From Anthracocystis setariae (lineage: Eukaryota; Basidiomycota; Ustilaginomycetes; Ustilaginales; Ustilaginaceae): a DNA stretch of 64,000 nucleotides. The translations under genes and the position numbers were made by a program. The stretch spans positions 62,001 to 126,000 of the forward strand of contig CAKMXJ010000039.1 in assembly GCA_928724745.1 (NCBI GenBank), in the 5' to 3' direction. Below the pieces are notes generated by a model. The model saw only the letters and a list, made by a program, of their open reading frames with translations, was not told where the DNA came from and searched no databases. Each line of letters starts with the position of its first letter. Position 1 is the stretch's first letter. Positions 9,361 to 19,496 of this stretch are shown one piece after another.

Positions 9361-9699
9361 TACATGATACTGTGAATGATTGCTGCATATGCATCTGGTT
9401 GTGGCAAGGTGACGTGCAGCATCATGCATTGACATTCTTGACAACCTGGGATGATGTTTGCAGTCGGGTTCTTCGCTTGCTTCTGGACATCGGTCAGTCA
9501 TGCATATCCTGAAAAAGGAGATAGCAGTTTTGGAAGCCTTGGAAGAGGGGGGGCTCTCTACATAGCTTCGGAGCAATTTCTTTTTTTTTTTCAGGATATG
9601 AATCAAACGCTTTGCCGCTCGAAATCGAGTCAAACGCACATCTGATTGTGAAACCTTGAAGACAAAGGAAGTAACCGTCCCGCAGCCATCCCTATCAGA
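9361..9699. other. Intergenic, no gene recognised
   Basis: Sequence between the Tc1 right end and the GC-rich repeat cluster. It holds a short poly-T run near 9581 and no supported gene on either strand. Confidence 0.4.
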
Positions 9700-10435
9700 T
9701 TGTAAAGAAAACAAAGAGCCGTCCCCGGAGCCAGGTAGGCAGCCAGGAGGAGGAGCCAGGACCCATGGCTCCCCTACGTGGCTCTTCCGTGATGGCCAAC
9801 CCACCCGAGGTGGCTAGGGGTTGGGTCCTTGGTGTAACCCCCCCGGCAACCACCCGGGGTGGGTGAGGGGGTGGATTTGCGGACTCAACTTTCCGTTTTT
9901 TACGATGTGTTTGTCCAATCAGAGGTCTGCCGGGATTTATTGAAGAATCCACTCTAGCCACACAGCGCAAGACTAAAACCCGCTTAAATCAAGATCTTCT
10001 GCAGCTCACAGTCCACAGTCCGCCTCGACTACACTGCCGCTATCAAGACGCGAAGCCTGCATTTGCTTGCTCACGACCATTTGATTTCAAACGCTTACGC
10101 TCCCGCAACCGTTGTTCTTGGCAATATACTACGCGATTTCCCTCATTGTTATGGTGTACAGGTACGCCAAGCTGTGCCGGAGTGCCTGCGTGGAAAGGCC
10201 TGTACCTGAGCGAGCGTACCAGCAGCGCCCTGCCCGACCAGCATCGTGAGCGGGTTTGCTGTGAACCCACCCGGGGTGGCTCGGGGGTGGTTCCGGGGTG
10301 TAACCCCCGCAGCAACCACCCCGGGTGGGTTCGGAGACTCAACTTTCCGTTTTTTACGATGTGATTCGGGGTGTAACCCCCCAGCGATCACCCGGGGTGG
10401 GTTCGCGGACTCAACTTTCCGTTTTTTATGATTTG
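9700..10435. repeat. Cluster of GC-rich repeats with A/T-rich edges
   Basis: The motif ACTCAACTTTCCGTTTTTTA followed by CGATGTG occurs at 9883-9909 and 10337-10363, with a slightly diverged third copy at 10409-10434. Each is preceded by a block of GGTGTAACCCCC, CACCCGGGGTGGG and GGGTTCG. The last two copies form a head-to-tail tandem of about 71 bp. Related GGAGCC/GGCTCC palindromic words link the cluster to 2172-2401, and a weaker relative lies around 10785-10930. No coding capacity is evident. Confidence 0.65.
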
Positions 10436-11160
10436 CATAGAAAAATAGTTTATGATTTGACCACGTTTACCTAAAATTTGAGTGTGTGGATGCGACAAAC
10501 AGCAAGAGGCATAATCACATGACATAGGAGAAACCCTTATATAGCCGTCTGTTTCCCTTTTCCAAAAACGATTGGGCTAGGCTGCAGAATCTCGTGTCTA
10601 TACCGTGAAAGACGGAATACTACGTCGGTGGTGACCGCGGGACGGAATCTTCAACATCTTTACGGTATGATTCTGATCAATTTTATAAAAACTGAGATCA
10701 AAAGTCCAAAATTCGTGAATTTGAACATCAATTTGCTTGCTTGCACTCATACGGCGAAAAACCAGAAAGGTGCAGCCGCAAAATCAGCCTCGCAACCACC
10801 CGGGTGGTACCCCAAGGTATAGATCGGAATCCAAAAGTGAAAATCCGGCCCGCAGCCACCCGCAGCAGCCCCCCCAGCAGCCACCTAGCGCCGCCCACCC
10901 TACCGCAATCAGCCAATCATGAATTGGGGGTGGCTTCGAGGGGTAACGTAGTTTACGCACTACCGAGAAAATCACAAATCGAATTTCCCCACAATTCTGA
11001 TGGTAGTGCTTATTAGTTTGCGAGTTTTTGTATTGCGCTACGTGGCTGGAGTGGATCCTTCTGAGTGAATCCCGGCCGTCGATCTATCGTGAGATCTGTC
11101 TCTGCGTTTGGACGAGTTGACCTTACCGGCAAGGTGGTGGACAACTGAGTTTATATACAT
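10436..11160. other. Intergenic, repeat-related, no gene recognised
   Basis: About 725 bp containing a weakly related copy of the GC-rich repeat (10785-10930; CCACCCGGGTGG and CAGCCACCC words). No supported coding sequence. Confidence 0.4.
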
Positions 11161-11820
11161 GAGTTGGGTGGTCTCCAGGCCTTCCTGGAGACCCTACATT
11201 CCTCCTTCTTGCACAGTGGTGATCTGCCTGGAGTCTAGTCTGCATCCCACTGTGTGAGTCATGTCTTTGTGTGACTCCTGGTCAACAACCTATGTCCTTC
11301 TTGACTCTGCTCACCCTGATAGGTTGAGCTGGCTTTTGTACCTCTCAGGTTGAACCTCAAGATCTGATTGGAGTTCCCTGTTACTCACTGGAGATACCAT
11401 AGTTCTTCTGCAGTGAGTTGGGGACTCCCATCAGTCCAATGGTTGTCTGTTGACCTCATTGGCTGCCTTGGGCACCACAGGTTGGAGATTCCTGCCATAC
11501 TTGACCCTTGACGGAAGAGGTTTTAACCGTCAGTTCTGTCAGTCCCCACACAGTCAAGTTCTGTGCATTGCCAATTGGGAAGATGTAACCCCAATTGCAC
11601 ATACACTGATCAATATTTCTAACAGTGCTGTTGTCTGACAGTGAGCAGAGTGATGTTTCTCCCTTTAGCCCCACCAACTTTATTTGCTCATCACCAGCTT
11701 GTCTGATTTCCCAGTTTCCCTGTCTAGGCAGTCCCCCTCCCAACGTTTTGCAGTGTCTTGCATCGTTTGCAGCCTTCTTCCTCTTTCTCAGGTTTGTTTT
11801 GTTTTGTCTTCTCTGGTGCA
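11161..11820. other. CpG-depleted block, possible decayed retroelement
   Basis: By direct count only four CG dinucleotides occur in 660 bp, while TG and CA are very frequent. Flanking sequence has ordinary CpG content. This pattern is what methyl-cytosine decay or RIP-like mutation leaves in silenced repeats. On the minus strand a 95-codon open stretch (11456-11743) vaguely resembles copia-type protease-region text, but I cannot establish homology. It could be a decayed LTR element or another old repeat. Confidence 0.45.
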
Positions 11821-11832
11821 GCGGAGCTGCTT

Positions 11833-11873
11833 CCAGCAGAATGCTGACTTATGCTTAGTCAGCATTCTGCTGG
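11833..11873. repeat. Perfect 16-bp inverted repeat (hairpin)
   Basis: CCAGCAGAATGCTGAC at 11833-11848 and its exact reverse complement at 11858-11873 enclose a 9-base loop. The structure sits at the right edge of the CpG-poor block. It could be an element terminus or part of an RNA hairpin; neither can be decided here. Confidence 0.7.
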
Positions 11874-12827
11874 CGCACATGTCTCACATCTCACATGCCA
11901 GCCTAGTGCATACATGCTCACTAGGCCGCTATATAGTCTTGCTTTGTTCACATCCCCGTTTTGCAATCCACTGGCTTTTCCTCACACGCTTACGCATACA
12001 ATTGTGCGATAGCGTGACACAGCACCTCATTTCTGACTGGCTGCCTATACACAGTACCGCCGCGCACCGGACAATTTTCACCTAAGACATCAACGGATGT
12101 TCATCTTCGGACCAAGCTCGTCGATGATTCACCTCCTGCCCAGTCGTAGAGCGAGCGCAGATGCTCAATTGTCAAGATCTAACCTAGACAACTGTGGCAA
12201 CTATGTGAAGAGGCAAAGGAGACTTGAGGACGGATAAGGGCGGCTATCGCGGAGCCTTTTCCGGAACCATTGATTGTGGCTTGAGTTCTCCCACCTCGAA
12301 CGCTCAACGATGAAATCTCAAATGTTGCGTTTGTTACTTTTGTGCGTTCGCATGTCTACTGTACAAGCTTCACGACCATGGATCCTGACTCTAGGTTTGT
12401 GGGTGATTTGCTCGGAAGGGCTCTTCCGCTCCTACTGTACGAGTCGTGCAACTTGCGCAAAGCTGTCAAGGGCCAAAGCAATACACTGTAGCCATCGACT
12501 GGTGGGAACCTTTCATGCATGCTCTTTTGTGCAACTTAGGTCAGGTGTCGGCGCAGGAAAGCACGCATCCTTGCGCACTTGAGCGGATGGAAAAAGGTTG
12601 CATCGCTTGACCTCTAAATGACAGCTGTTGCGCGTCGGCGTTGTTTTTGTTTTTTGCGGGGAAGTGGAGAAACGGTCTGTGCTGTGTATTTGGTAGAATG
12701 GGAATTCTGCAGGTGGTGACCCCTGCGCACGGACATCCTTGCACCTGTCCTTGCCGATGTCGTACGACCTACTGTATGATTGCCTATGAGCAGCAAAGAG
12801 CACACGGTGACGGGCAATCTTGATGTG
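11874..12827. other. Intergenic, upstream of alcohol dehydrogenase
   Basis: No supported gene. A 90-codon ATG frame at 12310-12582 has a hydrophobic N-terminus but no other support. The rest is presumed upstream regulatory sequence of the alcohol dehydrogenase. Confidence 0.4.
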
Positions 12828-12836
12828 TATATATAG
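12828..12836 (+). promoter_or_regulatory. TATA box of the alcohol dehydrogenase gene
   Basis: TATATATAG lies about 104 bp upstream of the ATG at 12940, a typical spacing for a strongly expressed fungal gene with a short 5' UTR. Confidence 0.6.
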
Positions 12837-12939
12837 CCCAGGCTTTGCGCCTCGAAGTTCGAAAGCCAACCTTAAACCCCCACCCAAAGCATACACCACC
12901 GTCGTATCATTTCATTTAAAGACGAGCTGAAAAGTCAAC

Positions 12940-14222
12940 ATGGTCCAAGATCCACGCGAGACCCAGCTGGAACTCACGCCCAAGAACCGGGTTGCGATCT
13001 TCTATGAGAACGGCGGACCTGAGAACATCCAAATCAAGGACGTTGACAACATCAAGCAGACCGACCTCAACCCTGGAGAGGCGCTCGTGAGGGTCTTGTA
13101 CACAGGAGTCTGCCATTCGGATTTGCACGCACTGAACGGTGACTGGCCTGCGCCCACCAAGCTTCCTTTGATCGGCGGTCATGAAGGTGCTGGAATCGTC
13201 GTCGCTCTCGGTCCAGGCGGTGAGGAGTACCTCAAAGTTGGTGACAGAGTCGGTATCAAGTGGATTGCCGATGCTTGTTTGAACTGCCAGTACTGTCGAT
13301 TGGGCTATGAAATTCACTGTGCCCAATACAGGCCCAGCGGATGTAAGTATCGACCTCCTGCCGTTGGCATATACTTCCCTTCTAGGTTCTGACACCCCAA
13401 AACTTGATTCTTCCTTTTCTATGGCAGATATGGTGGACGGAACATTCCAGCAGTACGTCAGGCACACAGCCCGCTATCTCTCCAAGATTCCGGATGCACT
13501 TCCCCTCGACCAAGCCGCGTCCATTCTCTGTGCAGGAGTCACCATCTATCGCGCACTCAAGGAAGCCAACGTTCGACCAGGCAACTGGGTCGTGATTCCT
13601 GGCTCGGGGGGTGGATTGGGTCACCTAGGTGTCCAGTATGCTGTCAATGCCGGTTTGCGCGTCATCGGTATTGACACTGGCGAGGATAAGAAGAAGATGA
13701 GTCTTGACTTGGGTGCTGAGGTCTTGTAAGTTCCAACCCCGCTTTCCTTCGTTACGTTGTATTCGCAGGCAGACGTCTCCTTTCTGCAAGTCAGCTTGAC
13801 TTACCGCCTGCACTTCTGTTCCTGCCAACAGCGTTGACTTCAAGACCACTCAAGATATTCCTGCAGCAATCAAGGAAGCCACTGATGGCATTGGTGCCCA
13901 CGCCGCCGTTGTCGCCGCCGCTTCCCCTGCCGCTTACGAGCTCGCTCTCAACTACCTCCGTCCTGTTGGCACGCTCGTCATCGTCGGAATGCCCAACTGT
14001 ACCGTTCCCCTGTCCATTTTCCAGACGGTGTACCTTACTCAGAGGATCATCGGCTCGGCAGTGGGTAACAGGCAGGATGTTCATGAGGCTCTAGAAATCG
14101 CAAGCAGGGGCAAAGTCAAGGTCCACTACACGCTCAAGGGATTGGGAGACTTGCCCAAAGTGTTCGAGGATATGATCGCCGGGAGAATCGCCGGAAGAAT
14201 CGTGTTGGACGTTGACAAGTAA
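12940..14222 (+). CDS. ADH1: Zinc-dependent alcohol dehydrogenase (ADH1 type), two introns
   Basis: Exons 12940-13342, 13428-13725 and 13832-14222 join in frame to 363 residues. Both introns (85 and 106 bp) have GTAAGT donors and CAG acceptors. The first junction rebuilds S-G-Y-M-V-D-G-T-F-Q-Q-Y, the second G-A-E-V-F-V-D-F-K. It is a medium-chain dehydrogenase interconverting primary alcohols and aldehydes with NAD(H), most like yeast cytosolic Adh1. Visible sites: catalytic-zinc ligands in G-V-C-H-S-D and G-H-E-G-A-G, the four structural-zinc cysteines in the loop D-A-C-L-N-C-Q-Y-C-R-L-G-Y-E-I-H-C, the Rossmann motif G-S-G-G-G-L-G-H-L-G, and a following Asp (G-I-D-T-G) that favours NAD over NADP. 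The strong TATA box fits high, regulated expression. Specific physiological role (fermentation versus ethanol use) cannot be told. Confidence 0.93.
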
Positions 14223-14367
14223 CCAAGGCCAGCGTCAGTTTTCGCATCGTAGTAGTATTGAAAAAACAGAACGCAAAAAAATGTTGGGCATCGAGGAATT
14301 CGTTGTGCCGGTGACGACCTTTTGTGTGTGCGTTGCATCCGCATCAGCAAGGCGATTGAGCGTGACA

Positions 14368-17136
14368 TTACAGGATGGCCGCTTGGGTAACAAAGATTTC
14401 GCCCAGACTCTCGAGCACCACCTGTTCGACTTCTTGCACTCGACTTTCAAAGGTGACTTTGAGCGGTGGAATCGAGTGGAATCCAGGCGACAAGCATCTC
14501 AATCCCAACGCAATCTTCTTGCTCTGACCTGGAAGCAAATCACCCTGAACCACCACATGATCCTCCACCGGAATGAGGCCATTGATGCTCTCGGCCTGAG
14601 AGGCGTGAAGCGAAGATTTGAGACGTGCGCCGTCTGCATCGATCAATCGTCCCTTGAGCAAGCCTGCATTAGTGTCAGTCGAGTCCCTGTTGGCCCTTCT
14701 GCTAGCTTCTGAAGCACTATCAAGGGTCGAACTCGGGTGCCATGAGAGGGTGATATCTCCAATGACTCCGCCTTGAATGCCGGGCGACGCCTTGTGAAGG
14801 AACGCCAAGTCCACTACGACCGTGTCACCAGTCTGCGCACACAACCCCTTCCCCTGAACCGAGGCAGAGTTGACTGACGTTGGGCGAAGAATTTTGGCGC
14901 CGGTCGAAACACTCGCGCGGGCGACGCCATCGTCGCCGAGACTCGATTCGAACTTAACTTCTCCAACGCTAGTAGCAGTTCCTGCGCAACGGAGAGTTGA
15001 GATTACCACCAGGCCTCGTGCTTGAAAGCTTGGTGGGGAGGAAGAAGACGACATCCACGGTTCGATACAGATGTAGCTTGCACGGTTCGGGAGCAAAGGT
15101 GCTTGCGATTGACGGCTCGCAGCTCTCGCTTTGGCTTTCGCCCAGAAATTTCCTACGTCCCCTGCCTCTGCAGATTGTGCGACTTCGAGCACGTTTGAGA
15201 TGTGTCTCGCAGAGGCCGTACGTGTCGACGTGGGGAAGCCAGCTGCTGAGTGCCCCGGTCTGGGTGTCTGGATGTTCTCGGCCAACTGTGAACCTGCGGA
15301 ATGCTGGACATTGAGATACGCTGTGCCATCAACAGCTTGAGCAGCGCGCAGAGCGGAGGCCGAGTACTGCGTGTTTCCTGCCACCACTCCTGTCATACCT
15401 TTCTGTCGGCCAACTTGAAGGCTGCTGGATGTATTTTGGGTGATAAATGCTTTCTTCCTGGCATCAGCGAGTACGGGTGCAAGGTCGAGGGAGCAACTCC
15501 ACTGGGAATCAAAGTCTGACATCATTTCCTCCTGTTCCGCTCCTGATGGTCGGCCTGAGACGGTGATCGTGACATTTCTAGCCCTAACGGCCATGTCGCC
15601 AACACCACTTGCATTGTGGTGTGAAGTCTGGAGGGCAGGATCGACACTGACGTAGAAAAGCAGGTTGTGCTGGCTTCCTCTGGTCAATTCGATTGGAAGA
15701 GTTGCGCTGAGAGGGTGCAAGGGCTGGGCCGCTACTGTGTCGGGATGCTGTGCATTAGGCTGAGCTTTGTCGATGTCTATGTCGATGCTGTTGACGATAA
15801 AGGAAGACTGAGATTCGAATGGGTTCTCCAATTCGACGCTGAGAACGAGTCTACTGGATTCGACATCTGCGGTGGCATGGTGGTGAGCAGATTGCCGCCG
15901 ATGGAGAGTGGGTTTATGCTGGTTGATAAGGGTACGCATGCGAACATTGAGGCCAATCTTGAGGGGCAGGATCTCGCGTGTGCTGCGTTTGTAGATTTGT
16001 AGCCCGGCCGAGACATCTGTCTCGGACTGGAGGTGGGAGGTTCCCTGGGATGAAGAGGTGGAATTAGGCACCGAGCCAGTCGAGAGTGCTGCGAGATCAC
16101 CATTATTGTCGGGCTTGGTCTTGAGCGAGGCAGGCTCGGCAGTGAAAGCGTCGATCCTGCGCTGCTGTATCGCCTTGAGCCCATTGGCACCGGACGTGGG
16201 AGTGACGATGGTGTGATTACCGCCGACAATTTCCTTGGGCAGATGGGCTAGATACGATCCAAGACCATTGGGACCGTCCAGTCCGAGTGCCAAAGTTGCG
16301 TTTGCTCTTGCTTGACTTTGTAAGGGCGACTCATCGGGATACACGGGGCCCTCGTGCAAAGGTGTCAGGAGCGAGTGAGCGAATCCAGAGCGAACAGCCT
16401 CATCGGAAGCTGGGCTGGGAAGACACTGATCCAAGAAGGCGTTCTCCAGCCGCAACGTTAGCGCAGCCGTGATGGAGAGCAATGGCTGAAAAGGTGTAGC
16501 GATGAAGTTGATGGGAATGCGGCAGGTCCAGTGTACGCTCCAATGTTGGATGTCATGCGTCAGACATGCATGATGCGAGGATGTTTTCGCATGTGACGGA
16601 GTGTCGCTGGTGTCTTTGAGGGTCCGATGAGCTCGTGGGGGCTGATTGCCGGCCCAAGAGTTGGAGAAAGCGCGAACGGCTACGTGCTGTGCTTGCGTCG
16701 GGTCCGAGTGAGGATGGTGAGAGGGTAGGAGTTGAAGATGTTTATAAGACAGCTGTACAGTCGAAAGGGGTTCGTAAGGATTTGTGGACTTGGATCGTGG
16801 CCATGAGGACGCCGGTTGCTCTGGCACGTAGTCGGTGTAGAGGTTCACGTGCAGGCAAGCCAAGAGAGCATACAGAAGAGTGGGAATGTTGTCCTGATCG
16901 AGTTGGGCTTTGGTCGGTAGGGAAGGCAGAGGCAGAGGATACGAAAGCTGCGAAATTTGTGCCGAGGTTGAGGCGATACGCGGAAGAGAATCCGATGGAA
17001 GAGTTAAGACCGCCTCGACATTCAGAACTTCATCGAAGAAGACGACCGACCTAGAAGTGGATGGCGTGGAAGGAATGCGCAGTGACAATCGCGCTTTCGA
17101 GAAGAGATCGGATAGCGCCGCTGCAGTGTGAGGCAT
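14368..17136 (-). CDS. Trs65-like TRAPP II trafficking subunit (probable)
   Basis: A 922-residue intronless protein ending at TAA 14370-14368, with ATG at 17136-17134. The overall build matches the Trs65 family: long, poorly conserved, Ser/Ala-rich, with beta-rich segments. A central segment has V-E-L-E-N-P-F. The C-terminal immunoglobulin-like domain carries V-V-V-Q-G-D-L-L-P-G-Q-S, then L-R-C-L-S-P-G-F-H-S-I-P-P-L-K-V. Trs65 is a peripheral subunit of TRAPP II, which activates Rab11-type GTPases at the late Golgi. What I see is the domain pattern; the assignment is inferred, and another beta-sandwich TRAPP subunit such as TRAPPC13 cannot be excluded. It converges with the alcohol dehydrogenase (145-bp gap). 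Confidence 0.6.
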   Translation of the reverse strand: MPHTAAALSDLFSKARLSLRIPSTPSTSRSVVFFDEVLNVEAVLTLPSDSLPRIASTSAQISQLSYPLPLPSLPTKAQLDQDNIPTLLYALLACLHVNLYTDYVPEQPASSWPRSKSTNPYEPLSTVQLSYKHLQLLPSHHPHSDPTQAQHVAVRAFSNSWAGNQPPRAHRTLKDTSDTPSHAKTSSHHACLTHDIQHWSVHWTCRIPINFIATPFQPLLSITAALTLRLENAFLDQCLPSPASDEAVRSGFAHSLLTPLHEGPVYPDESPLQSQARANATLALGLDGPNGLGSYLAHLPKEIVGGNHTIVTPTSGANGLKAIQQRRIDAFTAEPASLKTKPDNNGDLAALSTGSVPNSTSSSQGTSHLQSETDVSAGLQIYKRSTREILPLKIGLNVRMRTLINQHKPTLHRRQSAHHHATADVESSRLVLSVELENPFESQSSFIVNSIDIDIDKAQPNAQHPDTVAAQPLHPLSATLPIELTRGSQHNLLFYVSVDPALQTSHHNASGVGDMAVRARNVTITVSGRPSGAEQEEMMSDFDSQWSCSLDLAPVLADARKKAFITQNTSSSLQVGRQKGMTGVVAGNTQYSASALRAAQAVDGTAYLNVQHSAGSQLAENIQTPRPGHSAAGFPTSTRTASARHISNVLEVAQSAEAGDVGNFWAKAKARAASRQSQAPLLPNRASYICIEPWMSSSSSPPSFQARGLVVISTLRCAGTATSVGEVKFESSLGDDGVARASVSTGAKILRPTSVNSASVQGKGLCAQTGDTVVVDLAFLHKASPGIQGGVIGDITLSWHPSSTLDSASEASRRANRDSTDTNAGLLKGRLIDADGARLKSSLHASQAESINGLIPVEDHVVVQGDLLPGQSKKIALGLRCLSPGFHSIPPLKVTFESRVQEVEQVVLESLGEIFVTQAAIL

Positions 17137-17547
17137 GGCTGCAACGGTGCGAGCATCGGCGAACAGGGCCGAGCGATCGTCTTGCCGTGACAGAAGGAGA
17201 GAGAGATGATGGTGGAGGATGATGTTGGACCAAATTCAATATGGTGAAAGTGTTGGCCTGAGCGGACCAGATATTCCAGATAAAATTAAGAGTGTTAACT
17301 CGCATGCATCAACATGGGTGAAGTCGACGTCAGCTGTGCGAAACGCCAAGCAAATTTGGCTGGATTGGATGAGGCGGACCATGAAAGCGTGAATAACCGA
17401 AAGCAAGAAAGACAATTCATGCACGTCCGAGTCATGAAGAGTTGGCAGCGTCGCTATTCATATTTCATAGTACTTGTGCCGGGAATCAGCCGGATCAAGT
17501 CGTTGCTCAACTTGGTTGCACCGCATCCTGTCTACTACCATCACCCA

Positions 17548-17571
17548 CATCATCATCATCATCATCATCAT
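17548..17571 (+). repeat. (CAT)n microsatellite in aminotransferase leader
   Basis: Eight CAT units about 40 bp upstream of the aminotransferase start. An in-frame extension through it would add a serine run, but the conserved protein begins downstream. Confidence 0.8.
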
Positions 17572-17612
17572 CCTCTTCTTCCCTTGAACACCTGAACTAC
17601 TCGATCACCATC

Positions 17613-18800
17613 ATGACTTCTACGAACGGACGCATTGCAACCAACCCCAGTCAGTCGGTTGACTGGTCCAAGCTCGGCTTCAAGGAGCGCGAAGTCAACG
17701 GCACTGTTCGTGTTACCTGGAAGGATGGCAAGTGGGGCAACATGGAGATCCACAAAGATAGCCAGCTCACCATCCACGCTGCTGCGCCATGCCTCAATTA
17801 TGGCCAGCAGGCATTCGAGGGAATCAAGGCGTTCCGATCCGCCTCTGGTTCGGTCCGTGTGTTCCGCCCTCAGGAGAACTGGAAGCGTATGAACTTGTCG
17901 GCTCGCATGGCTTCCATGCCAGAGCTTCCCCAAGAGATCTTCCTGGAAGCCATCAAGAAGGCAGTTGCACTCAACCTTGAATACGTTCCTCCTTACAAGA
18001 AGAATGCCTCGAACGGCGCACTCTACATCCGACCTCTTTTGCTTGGTACTGGACCTAGCCTGATCCTTGGAAGCCCTGACGAATTCCAGTTCATCGTTTG
18101 GGTCACTCCTGTCGGCTCGCTCTACGGAAGCGGCGCCGACATCCCTGCCGTCGATGGGTTCGTTCTTGATACTTTCGACCGTACCGCACCCATGGGCACC
18201 GGCCACACTAAGCTCGGTGGCAACTACGCTCCTGTGTTCGCTCCTACCGCTGCCGCCAAGAAGCAGGGCTATCCTATCACACTCCACCTCGACTCGGCCA
18301 CTCACACCTACGTCGACGAATTCTCTACATCCAACGCTCTTGCTATCCAGAAGCAGGGCGATCAGATCACGCTCGTGGTACCCGAGAGCACTTCTATCTT
18401 GCGTTCGGTCACCAAGCTCAGCGTTGTCGAGATTGCTGAGAAGCTCTGCGGCTGGAACGTCGACCTTCGCCAGGTGGCTTTCGACGAGCTCAAACAGAAC
18501 AAGTTTGTCGAATTTATGGCTGCCGGTACTGCCGCCGGAATCACGCCTGTTCGATCCATGTCGTACAACACCCACAAGCCACAGCAAGTGCACGAGAAGC
18601 TCTCGCCTGACGGACCCAAATACACCTTCCCCGCCGAGAACAAGGTGGAGAGAATCGCGTTCGGCGATGGCGAGACTGCTGGCGAGTGCGCGCAGAGACT
18701 CTTCGATGAGCTTACAAGCTACCAGTGTGGCGACCAGCCCGACAAGTTTGGCTGGCTCTGGCCAGCCGAGGGTATCGTTGCAGAGGATGCCAACCCTTAA
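17613..18800 (+). CDS. Branched-chain-amino-acid aminotransferase (class IV PLP)
   Basis: 395 residues, intronless. It catalyses PLP-dependent transfer between leucine, isoleucine or valine and 2-oxoglutarate. The PLP-binding lysine is in H-T-K-L-G-G-N-Y-A-P. Other family features are L-N-Y-G-Q-Q-A-F-E-G-I-K-A-F, F-R-P-x-E-N, Y-I-R-P-L-L-L-G and, late, A-G-T-A-A-G-I-T-P-V. Where yeast Bat1 and animal enzymes have E-V-G-T-M-N, this protein has D-E-F-S-T-S-N, the variant of the fungal subfamily that includes secondary-metabolite enzymes such as ToxF. I start at ATG 17613; an open extension to 17442 runs through the CAT repeat and is not convincing as a mitochondrial presequence, so a cytosolic enzyme is more likely. 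Its product 2-oxoacids are substrates of the BCKDH complex, whose E1-beta is encoded at 46-47.5 kb. Confidence 0.9.
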   Translation: MTSTNGRIATNPSQSVDWSKLGFKEREVNGTVRVTWKDGKWGNMEIHKDSQLTIHAAAPCLNYGQQAFEGIKAFRSASGSVRVFRPQENWKRMNLSARMASMPELPQEIFLEAIKKAVALNLEYVPPYKKNASNGALYIRPLLLGTGPSLILGSPDEFQFIVWVTPVGSLYGSGADIPAVDGFVLDTFDRTAPMGTGHTKLGGNYAPVFAPTAAAKKQGYPITLHLDSATHTYVDEFSTSNALAIQKQGDQITLVVPESTSILRSVTKLSVVEIAEKLCGWNVDLRQVAFDELKQNKFVEFMAAGTAAGITPVRSMSYNTHKPQQVHEKLSPDGPKYTFPAENKVERIAFGDGETAGECAQRLFDELTSYQCGDQPDKFGWLWPAEGIVAEDANP

Positions 18801-19496
18801 ACTTGCATGTCACTTGCCCTGTTGGAGAACAATTGTTGGCAACGGAAAAATCTTTGAAAGCAAGCATGTAACACTGAATCTACTTGGACTGAAACGGATG
18901 TGGTTAGAGTTGACTTGTACAATGATTGATTGCATTATTGAGAATGCATGATGAAATTGTTGATCGTGTTAGGTCTTTTGAGGATGCACGTGACGCAGAG
19001 GAGCCCGAATGGGATTTTGGATTAGCGCAACTGCCCCTGCGTCTCTCTCAGTCGCTCACTCGTTGGCTGTGGGACACGACCAACCAACGTTGGAAACTGA
19101 AGCTGGAAACTGCGCCTTGACCACTTGAGAAATTCGCAGTTGGGTGTCGGCAGTCACACCAACAACACCTTGATTTTAACCTTTTGACTCATCATCCCAC
19201 TGTCTACTAGATATCGCTTCTCTCCCGATCCTGATTAAGGCACAAGTATCGCTGTAGATCACACCGTCAGACACAACGCGGACCATCCGGCATTGAATCA
19301 GCACACAACCCAAGTCGCTGACATTAGTAACGACAGCAGAACGAATCGGCACTTCCGAGCATTATCGCTTTGGACATCCTCTGCTCGTCCATCGGCACGA
19401 TCCGAGGCATCTGTATACGGTCACTGTCTCATCTTGGCATTATCAATCAGTCTCTACCCGACCACACCTCTCGCGTGAGAGCCCAACTCGCCCGAG
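18801..19496. other. Intergenic between aminotransferase and VMA6
   Basis: About 700 bp holding the aminotransferase 3' end and the VMA6 promoter. No gene is seen; the small open frames lack features. Confidence 0.5.

Noticed and set aside
12310..12582. 90-codon frame with a hydrophobic N-terminus and several cysteines, as a second secreted peptide
   Set aside because: No promoter, splice or codon support and no neighbour evidence; the composition can arise by chance.
17442..17612. N-terminal extension of the aminotransferase through the CAT repeat as a mitochondrial presequence
   Set aside because: The extension is a serine run from a microsatellite with few basic residues; the conserved protein starts at 17613.
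17568..18593. 341-codon minus-strand frame opposite the aminotransferase
   Set aside because: Antisense shadow of a strongly biased gene; no recognisable motifs.
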